A stretch of DNA of 64,000 bases from an uncultured Opitutales bacterium (GTDB taxonomy: Bacteria; Verrucomicrobiota; Verrucomicrobiia; Opitutales; UBA953), in contig CAKUQY010000005.1 of assembly GCA_934675585.1 (NCBI GenBank), positions 31,222 to 95,221 on the forward strand. Reading direction: 5' to 3'. Below, piece after piece: positions 62,341 through 64,000 of the stretch; the first letter of the stretch is position 1, and each line of letters begins with the position of its first letter. The notes under the pieces are model-generated. The model was not told the DNA's origin. It did not search any database and saw only the letters and a program-made list of their open reading frames with translations. The translations under genes were made by a program, and so were the position numbers.

Positions 62341-63110
62341 CACATCTTAAAGCCTTCGCCGAGATAGAATTTGCGAGCTTTTTCGTCGTTCAAAATCTTA
62401 TCTGCGGGACCTTCCACGAGAACTGTTCCTTGGTGAATCAAATAAGCGCGATCGACAATTGAAAGCGTTTCGCGAACGTTGTGGTCGGTAATCAAAACGC
62501 CTATGCCTTTGTGTTTGAGCTCGATGACAATTTTTTGAACATCGGCAACAGAAAGCGGGTCAACGCCCGAAAATGGCTCGTCGAGCAACATAAAACGCGG
62601 TTTGGTCGCCAACGCGCGCGCAATTTCTAAACGCCGACGCTCACCGCCCGAAAGCGTGTACGCGGGCTGTTTTGCCAAACGCATCAAACCCAAATCGTCC
62701 AATTGTTGCCGACAATATTCGCGTCGCTGCGAAGCTGGCATATTCATCGTTTCAACAACCGCCATCACATTGTCCCAAACCGAAAGTTTGCGAAAAATCG
62801 AAGCGTCTTGCGGCAAATAACCGATCCCGCAACGCGCGCGCTGCCACATCGGCATCGCCGTAACATCGTTCCCGTCGAGCAATACTTTCCCGCGCGTCGA
62901 AGGCACCAAGCCCACCACCATGTAAAATGTCGTCGTTTTTCCCGCGCCGTTTGGGCCCAACAAACCAACAACTTCGCCCGAAGAAACCGACAGCGAAACA
63001 TCGTGAACCACTTCACGTTTGCCATAAACTTTTGCCAAACCTTGAGTGACAATTTGCCCCGCGGGAACGGATTTTTCATTAGAATTTGAGAGGTCGCCTA
63101 CTGCTGTCAT
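62340..63110 (-). CDS. lptB: LPS export ABC ATPase LptB
   Basis: 256 residues. Walker A GPNGAGKTT, signature LSGGERRRLEIARAL, Walker B FMLLDEPFSGVDPLSV; the PFSGVDP and ITDHNVRETLSIVDRAYL sequences are those of LptB, the ATPase of the LptBFGC complex that extracts LPS from the inner membrane. N-terminal 20 residues extra. lptF, lptG, lptC and lptA are not here. It overlaps psd by one base. Confidence 0.93.
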   Translation of the reverse strand: MTAVGDLSNSNEKSVPAGQIVTQGLAKVYGKREVVHDVSLSVSSGEVVGLLGPNGAGKTTTFYMVVGLVPSTRGKVLLDGNDVTAMPMWQRARCGIGYLPQDASIFRKLSVWDNVMAVVETMNMPASQRREYCRQQLDDLGLMRLAKQPAYTLSGGERRRLEIARALATKPRFMLLDEPFSGVDPLSVADVQKIVIELKHKGIGVLITDHNVRETLSIVDRAYLIHQGTVLVEGPADKILNDEKARKFYLGEGFKM

Positions 63111-63176
63111 AATTCCTATTATAAAGTTTGCACGCCTTACTTAAAAGGTTAATTTTTTAAATCACACACAAAAAAA

Positions 63177-63206
63177 CGTTCCCGCGAAATCAATCTCACG
63201 GGAACG
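63177..63206 (-). terminator. Terminator after PEP-CTERM gene
   Basis: CGTTCCCG (63177-63184) and CGGGAACG (63199-63206) with a 14-base loop, followed on minus by TTTTTTGTG. Same type as at 35831 after the paralogous gene. Confidence 0.8.
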
Positions 63207-63264
63207 CATTTTTTATCTTTAAAAGTCTAAAATTATTTCAGCTTTTAAATTTCAACATTTCGCA

Positions 63265-63990
63265 TTAGCGACGGCGACGACGCGCGCCAACCAACGCCAA
63301 CGCACCCAAGCCAGCCAACAAGCCAAAGGAAGATGGCTCAGGAATCTCCGAACCATAAGCCAACTTAATGTTCGAGAATGTTTCTACTGCACCGTTGGTC
63401 CAAAGACGAGTATTCCCGTTTTTTAAGAATGTCAAATTTCCCTGGTCTTTCCCAACTTCAAACTCTACTTTTTGCGAAGTAGCATTTTCACCATCATATG
63501 TTGAAAGAACAAACTTTCCTGCTTTTGATTTGCTTGTAGCCGTAGCCTCGTCATACTTCAAAAATGTCAACATCACGTTTTGACCAGTTGTAAAGTTTAT
63601 TACAGAGCCTAATAACGGTGATGAACCACTAGACACTTTTCCGTTGTAAAGTCCAATTGTCGGTGATGTTGAATCAGAAAAATCCAAGCCAAGCACAAGA
63701 CCACCCGCACCACCACCTGTAGTATTTGTTGAAAAAACATCCCTTTTGCCAGATAGATTACTTGTATTCAACGTGAACAAAAGCGACCAGCTATCGGCCA
63801 AATTGCCTTGTCCTCCGTCCCAATTAAATCCCGAGTTGCCTGATTCCAAAGCGTTACCCGAAGGAGATGTGAGATTCAATTGAGTCCAGCTAAGACCTTT
63901 GAAGTTAGCACCTGGAGTTAAGGTTGTCTCTGCGTTAGCAGCAATTGCACCTGCAGCGATGAGCGCTGTAATTGTAATGAGATTTTTCAT
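63265..63990 (-). CDS. PEP-CTERM protein, copy 2 of duplicated pair
   Basis: 241 residues, paralogue of the 35881-36621 protein: the signal peptide is identical, the middle and C-terminal parts nearly so (NLTSPSG, GLVLGLDFSDS, TIGLYNGKVSSGSSPLLGS, KLAYGSEIPEPSSFGLLAGL). Differences lie in surface-loop-like stretches. The sequence before the ATG (minus ATATAAAATAT-like) is the same as in copy 1 until the window ends. Function unknown; probably a surface protein of an exosortase system. Confidence 0.85.
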   Translation of the reverse strand: MKNLITITALIAAGAIAANAETTLTPGANFKGLSWTQLNLTSPSGNALESGNSGFNWDGGQGNLADSWSLLFTLNTSNLSGKRDVFSTNTTGGGAGGLVLGLDFSDSTSPTIGLYNGKVSSGSSPLLGSVINFTTGQNVMLTFLKYDEATATSKSKAGKFVLSTYDGENATSQKVEFEVGKDQGNLTFLKNGNTRLWTNGAVETFSNIKLAYGSEIPEPSSFGLLAGLGALALVGARRRRR

Positions 63991-64000
63991 ATATTTTATA

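Noticed and set aside
1..64000. CRISPR array as explanation for the recurring short motif
   Set aside because: Spacing of CGGGAACG is irregular, it lies mostly inside genes and in both orientations, and no repeat of 23-40 bases with constant spacers is present.
1..64000. tRNA or rRNA genes
   Set aside because: I scanned the gaps and found no cloverleaf with TTCRANY arm and no rRNA sequence; a covariance-model search would be decisive.

Overview
The window reads as a piece of a Gram-negative chromosome, most likely Verrucomicrobiota of the Opitutia class. The evidence is four short secreted proteins (three intact, plus the IdeS-like one) and one gene remnant ending in PEP-CTERM sorting tails of the IPEPSxFGLLAGLGAL-Arg type, a giant autotransporter, lipid A/LPS genes (LpxL-like, heptosyltransferase, LptB), a SecDF fusion, and ArgA-type acetylglutamate synthase. 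There are no phage or plasmid genes, no rRNA, no CRISPR array, and I found no tRNA.

Layout. 0.3-2.8 kb: glycogen synthase and an inositol-phosphatase-type enzyme. 2.8-7.7 kb: a compact aryl-polyene-like fatty acid synthase block (ketoreductase, ketosynthase, chain-length-factor-like partner and acyltransferase on +; two acyl carrier proteins and two paralogous lipoproteins on -, meeting stop-to-stop). 7.7-10.9 kb: lolD, murD, tyrS. 11-13 kb: dispersed repeats, a PEP-CTERM gene remnant and an IdeS/Mac-like cysteine protease with a PEP-CTERM tail. 13.1-16.2 kb: rpsM-rpsK-rpsD-rpoA-rplQ. 16.5-22.6 kb: a PEP-CTERM protein, a DisA_N-domain protein with its membrane partner, a lone nuoA, and an M3 oligopeptidase. 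23.3-27.3 kb: dapB, an LpxL-heptosyltransferase fusion, an acyltransferase-3 protein. 27.3-35.3 kb: AmgK-like kinase, argA, secDF, yajC, and an ECF sigma / putative anti-sigma / PDZ operon. 35.9-41.8 kb: PEP-CTERM protein, AI-2E family permease, lysC, a HIT-zinc-ribbon fusion, ribF. 41.9-53.0 kb: one autotransporter gene of about 11.1 kb. 53.9-64 kb: a C25-like secreted protein, OPT transporter, clpC, DUF456 protein, psd, lptB, and a second copy of the 36-kb PEP-CTERM gene.

The most striking signal is not a gene. The octamer CGGGAACG (usually GCGGGAACG), in both orientations, is scattered through coding and noncoding DNA at up to about 11 copies per kb (14 counted in murD), is read in many frames (AGT, RER, GNA, VPA, RSR, AFP), is nearly absent from the ribosomal-protein/rpoA block, and in inverted pairs forms most of the recognisable terminators. 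That combination is what is known for DNA uptake sequences (Neisseria, Pasteurellaceae) and partly for cyanobacterial HIP1. It is the best candidate here for an undescribed system. Second to this, the intergenic DNA is a mosaic of several dispersed repeat families with internal hairpins, and the PEP-CTERM genes share a T-tract promoter; two of them also share a leader hairpin.
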